Shown: piece after piece, positions 34,325-46,032 of the stretch
Layout of the letters: each line of letters begins with the position of its first letter
Numbering within the stretch: position 1 is the stretch's first letter
Origin: Yamagishiella unicocca
Taxonomy: Eukaryota > Chlorophyta > Chlorophyceae > Chlamydomonadales > Volvocaceae
Length of the DNA: 64,000 bases
Direction: 5' to 3'
NCBI GenBank assembly: GCA_003116995.1
Contig: BDSL01000003.1
Coordinates: 1,550,001 to 1,614,000, forward strand
Notes under the pieces: generated by a model
Databases searched by the model: none
The model's input: only the letters and a program-made list of their open reading frames with translations
What the model was told of the DNA's origin: nothing
Program-made: the position numbers and the translations under genes

Positions 34325-37300
34325 ATGGACGATCAACAAGAATTTCATGATGAACAGCAAGCACGTGGACGCGGAGCGGCGCGCTTCAAGCATGGCCTCG
34401 GCTTTGGCGGGTATGTATGGGCTGGTGCTGGCCCACAACATCGACTCGATGTTACCACAGTCTTGGTGTTCCGCTGCAAATCCTGTGACATGCACGTCGC
34501 TGCGTTGTGATGCGGAAGCCGCCGCAAGTGCGCGCCCCTCGCCCTACCCATCTACCAATCTGCCACGCCACTTGTACATCCTATACCATATCCCACCCCT
34601 ATCATGCGAGGTTGTTTAGTACGGCCGTCACCGTGCCGACGCAGCCCCTCGCCTTGGCCCCTCGCCCCGCACCCTTACAGCACCCCTACAGCACCCACTT
34701 GACCCCATGCGCCGCCCTCGTCATGCGGCCCCCTCATTGCTCACCCCACGCACATCGCGCTGCACCCAAGGTCGCGAGCCCTTGCGTCTCCCCCTTGGCG
34801 CACCGCACCTTCCCGCGCCCCCGGCCCCGCCACCCGGGCTACACAGCCCCCGCCACCACCACGCGGTGGTCTTCACCCTCAGTGCCGAAGCACGGGTTTC
34901 CCTCGCATAGCCCACCACGCCCTTCTTTCCGCGGCTCCCCCCCCCCCGCTCCACGTGTTCTCAACGGCCTCCCCGCTCCACGTGTTCTCAACGGCCTCCC
35001 CGCTCCACGTGTTCTCAACGGCCTCCCCGCTCCACGTGTTCTCACGGCCCCCCCCGCTCCACGTGTTCTCAACGGCCTCCCCGCTCCACGTGTTCTCAAC
35101 GGCCTCCCCGCTCCACGTGTTCTCACGGCCCCCCCGCTCCACGTGTTCTCACGGCCCCCCCGCTCCACGTGTTCTCACGGCCTCCCCGCTCCACGTGTTC
35201 TCACGGCCTCCCCGCTCCACGTGTTCTCAACGGCCTCCCCGCTCCACGTGTTCTCACGGCCCCCCGCTCCACGTGTTCTCACGGCCCCCCCGCTCCACGT
35301 GTTCTCAACGGCCTCCCCGCTCCACGTGTTCTCACGGCCCCCCCCGCTCCATGTGTTCTCACGGCCTCCCCGCTCCATGTGTTCTCACGGCCCCCCCGCT
35401 CCACGTGTTCTCACGGTCCCCCCGCTCCACGTGTTCTCAACGGCCTCCCCGCTCCACGTGTTCTCAACGGCCTCCCCGCTCCACGTGTTCTCACGGCCCC
35501 CCCCGCTCCATGTGTTCTCACGCCCCCCCCGCTCCACGTGTCCTCGCGGCCGCAGATCCGCCCCATCCGCGCCGGAGGGGGCCTCAGCGCCGGACCGGGA
35601 GCAGCACCCGCAGCACAAGCAGCACCCGCAGCACAAGCAGCACCCTCACCAACCGGGGCAGCAGCCACCAGCTGGCGGACCCCCCCCAGGCGGACCCCCG
35701 CCGGGGTCAGTAACCCACCCACCGGGTTACCCCTACCCCTACCCCTACCCCGGCTACCCGCCGCCGGCCCATCACCCGCCGCATTACCCCGGGTACCCCC
35801 AGCCGGGACAGCCGCCAGCGGTGCATCCGCCGCCGTACCCGCCGCCGTACCCGGGCGGCGCACCGCAGTCGTACGGCGCGCCGCCGCCGGGCTACCCGCC
35901 GGCGGCGGCGCCGCCGGGTTACCCTCCTGGTGGGTGGGTTCGAGGGAAACCCGTGGATGTCCGAAAAAAAATCGTTTAAAGCAGAAGTTTTGAGATGCAT
36001 GCGGGAGAACTGGGTTGGGGATACGAAAGCCGAAGGTCGTAATATGACCTTTGGCGGCTAAGCTATATCGGCTACGGCGAGACGAAAGGAAGCGAGGACC
36101 CCGCGCGACGCACGTAAACTTTTCGCAGAACCGGTTTTGGGCGCTAGCAGGAGAACTGTGGGAGTTGGTGCGCTATGGGAGAGCGGACATCGCGGTCCGG
36201 TCCCAGTCCCAGTCCTAGTCGGAGTCCCAGTCCCGACCCGCCCGAATACCGACCAGATGCGTGAGGAAGCCGGTCATTACCAGAGAAGGTCCGCGGTCGT
36301 CCAGGAGAGGAGGCCGAAGCCGCGCCGCGCCGCCATGGGGGACGCGAAAGCCCAGACGCAGGTCCCGACGCCCGCAGACAAGAACGCAACGACTAGCAAA
36401 AAACTACCAGAACAGAGGCCCAACCCAGCGGCGGAACTCACCTGACCAGGGCCCAGAGCGGGTGGGGAAGGCGGTCGATGCGAAGCATGCGGGCAAGGGG
36501 CAGCAGGGGGCGTTAGGAACAACATCCAGGCGCGGAGCGGGTGGACAGGGGTCAAAGCAACGAAGAGGCCCCAGCGGCGCGGCGAAAGAGGCGGAGGCAG
36601 GAAAGGGGAGGACGGATATACGGGGAGACGGGGACGCGGGCTGGTACGGCGGCGTACGGCGTTGTACGGCGGAGGCCTGTATGACGGAGGGAGGAAGTGA
36701 GAAAATATGGGGCGTGAAGATGCGGGACATGGGGGCAAGGCTAGCAGGCGAGGAGACGAGGAGACCCTCCTGGTGGGTGGGTGGGTTGGGTTACTGATGG
36801 GTTTGGGGATGTGCGTTTCAAGTGCAACCCCGACGGATAAAAAAGGGCACACGTGAAAGACGGTGTGCCTGTGTGCGTGTATGGATGCGCGCAAGGGGGT
36901 GGGGATCACGTGGTAGCGTGGCCTGGGTTCATGGGTCGGGGTCCGGGGTCCAGGGGGGGAGGACACCGCTGCGTGCCACGGGGCGGGGAGGGCGTGGCCT
37001 TGGCTGGGCCACGTGTTCCCGTGTTGTCGGGGGGGTGGTATAAAAACCGTTTACGCAATACGGGGGTAATGGTTGTGTATGGAGCATGGAGGATTGGCTT
37101 TGGTGGTGCTGCGCGTGCGATGACATGCTTCGTGCCCGTCATCCTGTGCCGTACGTGTTGTTCGGCCCTCGCCCTCAAACCCCCACCCCCCCGCCCATCC
37201 GACGGCCCCGCGGCCGCCGGTCCCCCTCCCGCCCGCAGGCTACCCCCCTCCCGCCGGCTACCCCCCCGCCGGCTACCCCCCCCCCGCGCACTACCCACCG

Positions 37301-40300
37301 GGCTACCCGCCGCCGGGATATCCCCACCACCACAACCAGCCGGTGGGTGGCAGCTTTTGTACGACCTGTACGACAACCGCATTTGCCACGGCTTGGCTGC
37401 GCCTTGCCCCGCCACCCATCCATCGGCAGTTTGCTGACGGCGCCGCCGCTCGCACCGCAGGCAGCCCACCACCCGCTACCGGGGGGCCCGCCGCCGCCGG
37501 GGGGGCCGTACCCGCCGGGGCCCTATGGCGGCCAGCCGCCGCCACCGCGGCCGCCTGGCGCCATGGGTCCTCCGCCGCCGGGAGGTGTGCCGCCGCCCCG
37601 GCCTCCGCCAGGGTTGCCTCCGGGGCCGGGTGCCCCAGCAGGCGCCCACCCGCAACCCCACCCACACCAACAGCCCCCCCAAGGCGGCGCCCCAGCCCCC
37701 TGGCACCACCACCCAGCCCCGCCGCACCCAGGCGGGCCCCCGCAGCACCCGGGCGGAGGGCCGCCGCCGTACGGACACCCGCCGCCGTACGGACACCAGC
37801 CGCAGCCGCCGTACGGCGCGTACGGCGCGCCGCCGCCGTACGGCATGCCCATGCCGCCGCCGCAAGGTCCGTGCGTCCAAATCGGCCTCCGGGCGCACGC
37901 ATCCCCAGCACGTGCTCCATCACGACGTCATGTACAGCGCCTCCACGTGTCTCGTCCCGCGCAGTACGTTGCCGTACAACCAGCGCAGAGGCCCCTGTCC
38001 CCAGGCCCCTCCCCGCTTGTGACGCGCGTGGATAGCTCCCTGGACCTGCTCCCCCCCTCCCATCACCTCACCTACCTCTGGCGCGCCAACCAACGGCTTT
38101 CCTCTCAACCGCCCTCCCCCCCCCATCACCCACTTACCTCCGACGCGCCGACCCACGGGTCACCTCTCAACCCTCCCCCTCACGCACCTCACCCGCAGGT
38201 CCCGGCGGGGGGGCTCCGGCTGCACCCGCCGGCGCCCAGCAGCCGCCGCAGCCGCCCGCTGCGCCCTCGGACTCCTCCCCGGCCGCCACTGCGGCGGCAG
38301 CGGCGGCTGCGCAGCTGGCTGCCGCCGAGGAGGCCGCCCGGCGGCAGGAGGAGGACGCGGAGGCGCACCGGAAGCGTCTCGCCCACGAGGCTGAGCGCAA
38401 GGCCAAGGAGGAGCGCATGCGGCGGGTGCTGGCGGCCTGGACGGTGCACAAGAGCGGCGACGACGGGTCGGTCTACTACTACAACACCGTCACGGAGGTG
38501 GGGTGGGGCCGGGCTGGGCGCTGGGGTCGGGAGCTAGCGGCCCTGGTGGTGGTGTGTGGGGTGGTGGTGGTCCTGGTGGTGTATGTGTGTGTGTGTGTGG
38601 TGGTGGTGGTGGCGTACGGCTGGTGAGGCGCCGAGCGAGGACGTATGTTTGCGCAGAGAGGCTGTCCGGGGTGCGAGGAACACCCCCCTTCCTCCTGACC
38701 TCCCCCACCCGCTGTCTCCCCTGCTGGCCCCCCCCCTCCTCCAACCCCCCTCCACGGGTCTTCCTTGCAACCCCCCCTCCGCTGACCCCCGCCTCCCACC
38801 CTTGCGCTGTCCCCCGCTGCCGCTGCAGGAGTCATCCTGGGAGAAGCCCGCGGGGTTTCGGGGCGAGGTGGATGACGTGGCGGAGGCGCCAGTGCCGGTG
38901 GACAGCAAGCAGGTGGGGAGGGGGACGGGGACGGGGACGGGGACGGGGACGGGGACGGGGACGGGGACGGGGACGGGGACGGGGACGGGGACGGGGACGG
39001 GGACGGGGACGGGGACGGGGACGGGGACGGGGACGGGGGCGGGGGGCAGCAGCGGGGTTATCGGAGCTCTTGCTTACAGTGCTTGGGGGCACGCTTCCCC
39101 TGCACCGGCCCCCGGGTGGGGGCGGGCAGGCCCGGGGCCACCGCCGCCTGATTGGAGGCGGCCCTACTTGGCCCATGTCGCCGTACATGTGCTGTCCTGC
39201 ACACCTCGCCGGCTGTGCGCACTGGAGCTCGTAAAACCCTGACACCTACAATTCTGGCACCCTAAAACCTCTTGGCACCCTACAATCCTGAGGTTCCTGA
39301 CACCCTAAATAAGGCCCCGGTACCCCGGCTGCTCCCCCGTGACAGGTCGGCGACACGGACTGGCAGGAGGTCCAGTGCGCAGACGGCCGGGTGTACTTCT
39401 ACCACCCCGACTCGGAGGTGCGGACGGGGCTCAGGGGGCAGGCTGGGCGAACAAAACCACCGCACCCCGGGGGCCAGGCTGGGCGAACAAAACCACCGCA
39501 CCCCGGGGGCCAGGCTGGGCGAACAAAACCACCGCACCCCGGGGGCCAGGCTGGGCGAACAAAACCACCGCACCCCGGGGGCTCAGGGGCCAGGCTGGAC
39601 AAAACCACCGCACCCCGGGGAAACAGCGTACCGCCATCCCCATGCCAAACTAGTAAACGCCCCGGAAACACTCCTGGTTGCGTGCGGAGTGGTGGGTGGG
39701 GCGTGGGCGGCAGGGAGGGAGGGGTGCACCGCCCTGTTGGGGTTGGGACGGGGTGGTGCCATCGGGTGGTGGCCTCTCTGCGCGCGCGTGCGGGGAGGCG
39801 CTGCTGGCAGGTGCTGGCTGCTGGGACGAATGACGCGCTGCAAGGAGCTCGCACTGCCTGCTGTGGGGTGCGGGCGGGCTGGGCGGGCTGTGCGGATGGA
39901 ACGGACTTCGGAGCCTTGCCGCCGCACATGTGTTTCCTGTATACACTGGACACGGAGGTGTGCACATAAGGCCCCATATGCGTGTGACGGCAGATGATGG
40001 GGATGCGGTCGAAAAAAGCAAACACCAAACACACACCCCGCCGCGCCCCGCCGCGCCCTTCCCGCGCCCGCAGGAGACCTCCTGGGCGGTTCCGGAGCCG
40101 GTGGCCGCCTTCCGTCGGCAGCAGCAGGAGGTGGAGGAGGCGCGGCGGAAGGTGGAGGATGACAAGCGCCGGGCCGCCCGGTTGGAGGCGGAGGCGGAGG
40201 CCAGGCAGCGTCTGGGAGGTGGGTGGTGGGGTATGAGGGCGGGAAGAGGGCGGGGTGACGGCGAGGGGGCCCCTGCCGTGGGACGATGGGGGGGGGGGTC

Positions 40301-43300
40301 TGCGGGGGATGAGGGGGGGCCCTGCCGTGGTAGAGCGGCTGGTGGGTTCGTGGCTGTTCCGCGCCGAGGGGCACCGATCAGGTCGGAGCGGCGCCGGCAC
40401 GCTGGAGGAGGGTTGCCGTGGGGCGGTGAGGGACGGAGGAGACCCGTGGAGCGGTGACGGACGGAGGAGACCCGTGGGGCGCACCGCGAAGCGATCGCGC
40501 CGTGGGAATACGAAGCGACACTGTGTCGTACCTACCTCGTACGGCGCTACCAACCGCCTGCGCTGGGCCGCCTGGCGGGGCCCTCGCGTCGCACTCTCGC
40601 GGCGGCACCTGACTCGGGGGACCTTGCGCCGCAACACAGCCACCACCCTGCCCGTACCCCATCCCCTCACAGCAAACATGCCCGGCGGTCCTGGCGGCGT
40701 GGGGCCGTACGGCCGTACGATGATGATGATGATGGCCGGCGGCGGCGGCTTCCCCGGGGGCCTTATGCCCGGGGGGGCCCTCATGGGCGGCCCGCTCTTC
40801 GCGGCCCGTCCCCCCAGCAAGGAGGAGCTGGTGGGTCGGTTCAAGGAGCTGATGCTGGACAAGGGGGTGACGCCCTTCTCACGCTGGGAGCGCGAGCTGC
40901 CCAAGCTGGAGGGGGACAAGCGGTGGGGCGGGCTGGGGGCGCTGAGCCTTAAAGAGAAGAGGCTGGCCTTCGACGAGTTCTGCAGGAGCACTGCGGGTGG
41001 GTATTGGGTGGGGCGGCGGGAGGTGGGGGGGCGCGTAGGCGGAAGGCGGGGTTTTGGGGGGGGGGAGGAGTGGGAGGGAGGCCGCCTCTTGGGGTAGAGG
41101 TTGTGGAGGGGAAGTCCGCCGGGTGAGTGTGGGGCCAGCAGCAGCAGCAGCAGCAGCCCCGCTCATTGCCTTTCTCGTTATCCACAACGCCCCCTGCTGC
41201 CCGCCGAATCCAACCGTTTGCGTCGCGCGTCGGTACCCTGCAGCTGAGCAGAAGAAGCTGAAGGAGCAGCGGGCGGCCGCAGCGCTGGCGGGGTTCAAGC
41301 AGCTGCTGGATGACGTACTGGTTCTGGAGCGGCACGTACGACAGCAGGTCAGTTGGGGCCGTCCGGAGGGCAGAAGGGGGTGGCAGGGCGGGCCCGGGGC
41401 ACGGGACGGGGGGTGACTGTACGGCGTGGACATTGTGGCTGGGCTGTACGGCATTCCATGAAGCTTGATCGAGAATGGGGTCTCTGAGCCGACCTCCCAA
41501 CTCCTCGTATCCCCACCACCGCCCGCACCACCGCCACCGCCGCCACCGCCACTGCCACCGCCGCCACCACCATTGCCGCCGCGGCCACCGCCCCCACCCC
41601 CACCACCCCCGCTGCCACACCCCCACTGCCCCCCCCCCCCACCACCATTGCCACCGCCGCTGCCACCACCACTGCCGCCACCACCACCACCACCACCACC
41701 ACCACCATAACCATAACCACCACCATAACCACCACCACCACCACCACCACCACCACCACCACCACCACCACCACCACCACCACCACCACCACCACTGCCA
41801 CCACCACCGCCGCCACCACCGCCGCCACCCCCACTGCCATCCCCATTGCCACCGCCGCCACCACCGCCGCCACCACCATCACCGCCACCACCGCCTCCAG
41901 GCCAAGGCGGAGGAGCGCGAGGCACGTGCGGCGGCTCGTGAGGAGGGCGAGCAGGACGAGGAGGACGGCGCGGACGGCGCAGGAAGGAGCAGCGGCCGCA
42001 GCCGGCGGCGGCGGCGGAGCCGGCGGAAAGGCAGCGGCAGCGGCGATGCCGACGCTGCCGAGGATGATGCCAACGGCGAGGAGGAGGGTGGGGCCGCTAA
42101 GGGTGACAATGACGGTGGCGAGGAAGACGATGACGAGGAGGAGGAGGAGGAGGAGGAGGAGAGCCTGTCCGAGGAGCGGCTGACATCGGGCCTGACCCTG
42201 GACTACGTGGCACGCTACTGGGCCAATGACGACCGCTGGTCCGCGGTGACGGAGGAGGTGGGTCCGTTGCTGGCGGAGGAGCTTGAGTGAATATTTACCA
42301 TCGCATCTGCGTGTGTGCGTCTGTGTTTTGCCTCCCCCTCCCCCTCCCCCTCCCCCTCCCCCTCCTCCCTCTTTCCGCACAGGGTATAGCACGAACCGCG
42401 CCCCGGCCCGCAAGGCGCTCTGCCCCTCCCGACGCCTCCCCCCCCTCTGCCCCTCCCCGGCATGCCTCCCCTCCTCTCATTTCTCCCCCGCCCCCTCCGT
42501 TTCCTGTGTCGTGTAACCGGGTCTTCTCGCCACCCCCTCAGGTTCGGAAGCAGCTGTTCGAGGAGCGCTTCGGAGCCGCTCAGGCGGCCGCCCGTCGCGC
42601 CCGCCAGGCCGCCGAGGCGGCAGCTGAGGAGGAGTTCTTCTCGCTGCTGCGGGAGCTGGGAGTGACGGCAAACACGAGGTGGGGCTGGGGGCTGGGGGGG
42701 TGGCGGGGAGCTCGGAGAGATGTCGCCCGGGCGGTTTGCGAGGCCATGCCGGGGATGCCGGGGATGCCGGGGATGCCGGGGCTATCGCCGGGGGGGAGAG
42801 GGGAAGGGCCGGCGGGCCCTGCAGACCCAGACAGTTGGGTAGGTGGGTGGGTGGGTTCGTGGGTGGCTGGGTGGGTGGCTGGGTGAGGGGCCTAGGGGGA
42901 CTCTTGCGGTGATTGCGGGAATCGAACGGGGAAGCCAGAGGGGAGAGGTACTGCGGTGATCCCGAAGGGTGTGAGCGGAGGAGGCAACCGCTCTTGAGGG
43001 GTGACGGGCTCCGAAACCCTGGTTACGATGGTGTTTCCTGTGGGGGCCTGTGCAGGTGGACCCGAGTCAAGGACGACCTGGCGGCCGACCCACGGGTCCG
43101 CGGGCTGCCGGGCGGCCGGGACGCCGCGGAGGCCGCCTTCGCGCGCTTCGTGTCTGCCCTCGGGGAGCAGCAGCGGGCTGGCGAGGAGGAGGCGCGCAAG
43201 CGGGCGGAGGCGGCTCGCAGGACGCAGGAGCAGACCATGGAGGCGGAGGAGCGCAGGCGGTGGGTTGTGCGTTGTAGGAGCTGGGTTGGGTTGGGCTGGG

Positions 43301-44922
43301 AGGGGTGCGCGTCTTCCCGGGGGCCCTTGCTGCGTACAGTAATGCCGGGGGAGAAATGCTGGCGGCTGCAGACTGCAGTGTTCGAACAAGCCGAGCCAAG
43401 GCAAACCACGCCGGCCCTCTTTCGGCGCCTCCCTTTCTCGTGACGCCTTAACAGCCGCCCGGGGCCGATGCTGCCCTTCGCCCCCTGCCTCACGTCCGAC
43501 CCCAGAACCCGAACCCGAACCCCCGGTCCCCCGACCCGCCGGTTCCCCCCCGCCCGCGCAGCCGCGCCGCGCACGACGACGCGGTGACCGCCTTCAGCAC
43601 CCTGCTGGGGGAGGTGGCGAGGGAGCCGTTCGGGGAGTGGCGCGACTGGCGGCCGCGACTAGACAAGGACCCACTGGTGGGGCGGGTGTGCGTGTATGTG
43701 TATGTGCATGTGTGTGCGTGTGTGTATTTTCCACCAAGCCGCAAATGTCCCATGGAATCGCGGGGGCGGGGCCGAGGGGGGGGGAACTGCGTGTGTTTTA
43801 TCAGGAGCATCGTCCCGGTACGATACCCCCTACTCGGAAGTACCCTGGTGCCACGTGGCATGGCGCCACATGCTCCGTGACCCACATAGCACCACTGCGG
43901 CACCATGGACGGGGGACGAGCGCTCCCACCCATCACCGAACCCCCCCCATCACCGCGCCTCTCCTCTGGACCACCACCTTCACCGCCCTCGGTTTGTCGG
44001 CCGTGGATTCGCGGATTCTCTTATAACCCCTCCCCCATCGGACCCCCTCGTTCGAACCCCTCCAGGGCCGCTCCCGCAACGAGCACCTGGACTCCAGGGA
44101 GGCGGAGGAGCTTTTCTACCGGCACATGGCCGGGCTGCTGACGGGACTCAAGCGGGGGTTCGAGGACATAATGAACGAGAAGCTCAGGTGGGGGGAGTGG
44201 GACGGGGGGGGGAAAGGGACCGGACATGTGCCTTTCACAGAAAGAGGTTCGTCCTTCCCTTCTCACGCACAACGCTCCGCGCGCCTTCACCCGCCTCCTC
44301 CCCCTCCAGGCCCCTGCTGCCTCGTGACACCCTTCTGGACCCCTCTTCGCTGCCCGGCCCGCTGTCGGAGTTTGCGGCAGCGGATGCCATGTTGGAGGAG
44401 GAGGCACGCTGGTCGCGGGTGCCGGCGGAGGCTCGGGAGCGAGGCTGGCGGAGCTGGGTGGAAGACCTGCTGCAGCCTGGGGCACCGCCGCGGCCCCCCC
44501 TGGACTTCCTGGTGCCGCCGGGACCGTCGTACGCCTTCGGCGCGGCCCCTGGGGGTGGCGGGGGTGGGGGTTACGGCGGGGGGTATGGGGGTGCTGCGGA
44601 GGCTGCGGGCGCAGGGCCTGTGGGGTATTCGGGACGAGGGGGATACCCGGGCGATGGGGGGCAGGTGGGGCTGCCTCCACCACCCCAGCAACAGCAGCAG
44701 CAGCAGGGGGGCCGCGGCGGCGGCGGCGGTGGTGGTCAGGGATACGGCGGTTACGGGCGGGAAGAGCGGGATCGGGGCCGGGAGCGTGACCGGGGGGAGT
44801 ACGAGCGGGGCCGGGAGTATGAACCTGAACGGGAGCCTGAGCGGGAGCGGGAAAGGGAGAGGGAGCGGGAGCGAGAGCGGGGCGGCAGAGAGCGGGATGC
44901 GAAGAAGCGGGTGCGGCATTAG
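34325..44922 (+). CDS. TCERG1/PRP40C-like WW-FF domain protein
   Basis: Sixteen exons, 1181 residues, all phases closing: 34325-34410, 35556-35929, 37239-37342, 37461-37866, 38199-38497, 38829-38912, 39346-39417, 40074-40218, 40673-40996, 41244-41347, 41901-42257, 42542-42678, 43056-43259, 43562-43676, 44066-44187, 44310-44922. The N-terminal 320 residues are Pro/Gly/Tyr/His-rich (PPGYP repeats). Two WW domains follow (WTVHKSGDDGSVYYYN...SSWEKP and WQEVQCADGRVYFYH...TSWAVP). Then come about five FF domains, the first being KEELVGRFKELMLDKGVTPF, with an acidic, Arg/Ser-rich insert in exon 11. The tail is Arg/Glu-rich. Such proteins bind phospho-CTD of RNA polymerase II and splicing factors in the nucleus. 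The WW plus spaced FF layout favours TCERG1/PRP40C over PRP40A. An F1 element sits in intron 2. Confidence 0.85.
34945..35543 (+). repeat. 23-copy minisatellite with CACGTG core, intron 1
   Basis: Twenty-three tandem units of CCGCTCCACGTGTTCTCA(A)CGGCC (22-26 bp). Twenty keep a perfect CACGTG palindrome (E-box/G-box) and three read CATGTG. The array ends just before the exon 2 acceptor. Confidence 0.95.
35921..35939 (+). repeat. Target-site duplication, left copy (spans exon 2 donor)
   Basis: ACCCTCCTGGTGGGTGGGT. The functional donor (CCTCCTG|GTGGGT) lies inside it at 35929/35930. Confidence 0.88.
35940..36763 (+). mobile_element. F1 element, longest copy, TCERG1-like intron 2
   Basis: 824 bp between 19-bp direct repeats. 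It starts TCGAGGGAAACCCGTGG and contains a hairpin (GCCGAAGGTC ... GACCTTTGGC) about 90 bp in. An ATG at 36335 opens a 36-codon frame (MGDAKAQTQVPTPADKNATT...) also found in the SEC3 intron copy. No terminal inverted repeats are seen. The left end is constant in all copies and the right end varies, as in truncated retroposons read on the minus strand. Confidence 0.88.
36764..36782 (+). repeat. Target-site duplication, right copy
   Basis: Exact second copy of ACCCTCCTGGTGGGTGGGT. It contains a spare donor at 36772/36773. Using it would read through the element and meet a stop at 35977. Confidence 0.88.
38920..39036 (+). repeat. (GGGGAC)n hexanucleotide, intron 6 of TCERG1-like gene
   Basis: About 19 near-perfect GGGGAC units begin a few bases past the exon 6 donor, on the sense strand. 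Confidence 0.95.
39434..39622 (+). repeat. 36-bp minisatellite, intron 7 of TCERG1-like gene
   Basis: About five units containing CAGGCTGGGCGAACAAAACC and ACCGCACCCCGGGGGC; the last is partly deleted. Confidence 0.92.
41514..41898 (+). repeat. (CCACCR)n array abutting exon 11 acceptor
   Basis: About 385 bp of CCACCG/CCACCA/CACTGCCAC triplet sequence in intron 10, running into the acceptor CCTCCAG of exon 11. Open frames of poly-His, poly-Pro and, antisense, poly-Gly here are artefacts. Confidence 0.93.
42512..42541 (+). repeat. Tail motif forming the exon 12 acceptor region
   Basis: GTAACCGGGTCTTCTCGCCA followed by CCCCCTCAG runs into the exon 12 acceptor of the TCERG1-like gene. The motif supplies the pyrimidine tract. 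Confidence 0.65.
43975..44035 (+). repeat. F3 dispersed repeat, next to exon 15 acceptor
   Basis: CTGGACCACCACCTTCACCG, TCGGCCGTGGATTCGCGG and GATTCTCTTATAACCCC end 30 bp before the acceptor. Closest relative: 20573-20640. Confidence 0.85.
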
Positions 44923-46032
44923 AAGGGTTGTGGTGGCTTGTGGGGCGCAATCCAAATGTGTTGGATTGAAGATGTAGTCTCCCTCCACCGAACGTTCTCC
45001 GTCTCAGGATGGTGCGAAGGATGGGGAGAGGTAGAACGGGGCCATGCCGCTTGCTCATTCCAGTTGTTTCTGGTGTCCACCTGGCGGGGCGTCAGGTAGC
45101 TTGGACGGCTGGCGTCAGGCAAGGGATGTAGGGAAATGGGATGGCGGGTATGAGAGGAAAGCCCGTGGATGGAGGGTTGCTGACGAGCAGCGTCAGCGCG
45201 TACTGCGGAAGAGCATGGTGGTTGTTGGCAAGAGGACAAGTATGATACGGTTGCATGCTGTGTGCATATGCCACCATGGGGAAACATGCAAACGGCAAAG
45301 CATGACTTAAATAGTTCGCTGTCAATAACCAACAATTGCAGTAATCACTCAACGATTTAAAGCAGCTCAGGGCATTACAGAGATAAGGCATATCCTGCCT
45401 ACCTCCTTTTCGACATGATGTTGGAGATACAAGAGCGAAGTGGAGGCTGTCGGAATTACTGTAGCAAAATAGAGGCCTAGATCTACCTGAAACACTGTCC
45501 TTCTTTGTACCTGCATTCCATCGCACGCGCTTTCGCTACATGCGCACCTTCAGCCATTGAGTCGCTTTTTGACAGGCGCGACGAAATGGCCTGTGAAGGT
45601 CGCTTCTGGACTATACTGTGTTAAATTTGTGGACGGAGAAGCTACTACAGTGCGTGGCAGAGATAAAACGTGTTGCCAATGCCTTGCGCGTCGTCTTTGT
45701 CGGCGATGGCGACATTCGGGCGCGTTTTGCTTGGCCACTAGCACAACCCTCGCCACACAGCGCTTTTTGCGATTCGCATAAAACCCCATGTACTGTCAGA
45801 TGCCCATAGATTGGCGCCAGGACGGTGTCCTCTAAGCGGGCACATACAGAAAGCAACAAAGACCGACAGCTCAAAACCTTCACACATTTGAGCTGCACAG
45901 AGCACCTGACGCCGACCTGCTCTCCAAGCCGGCAGCGCACCAGTAATGCTAGTTTTCCATCGTCTCCCGGGCCCAAAGCCAATTCGTGTTATTAGTCAGC
46001 GCCGTACACATCACCGGCCCCACGTGGCCAGC
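44923..46032. other. Convergent 3' region, TCERG1-like / SLD5
   Basis: No convincing coding exon. A TTACA at 45375 would be a TGTAA signal for SLD5 about 650 bp past its stop. A reversed tail motif remnant lies near 45150-45172. No TGTAA was found for the TCERG1-like gene. Confidence 0.5.

Noticed and set aside
34507..35979. A 490-codon plus-strand frame
   Set aside because: It joins the intron 1 minisatellite to true exon 2 and runs into the F1 element; only 35556-35929 is supported as coding.
41349..42413. Antisense poly-Gly and poly-Val frames and sense poly-His frame
   Set aside because: Products of the CCACCR array in intron 10 of the TCERG1-like gene; no splice or family support.
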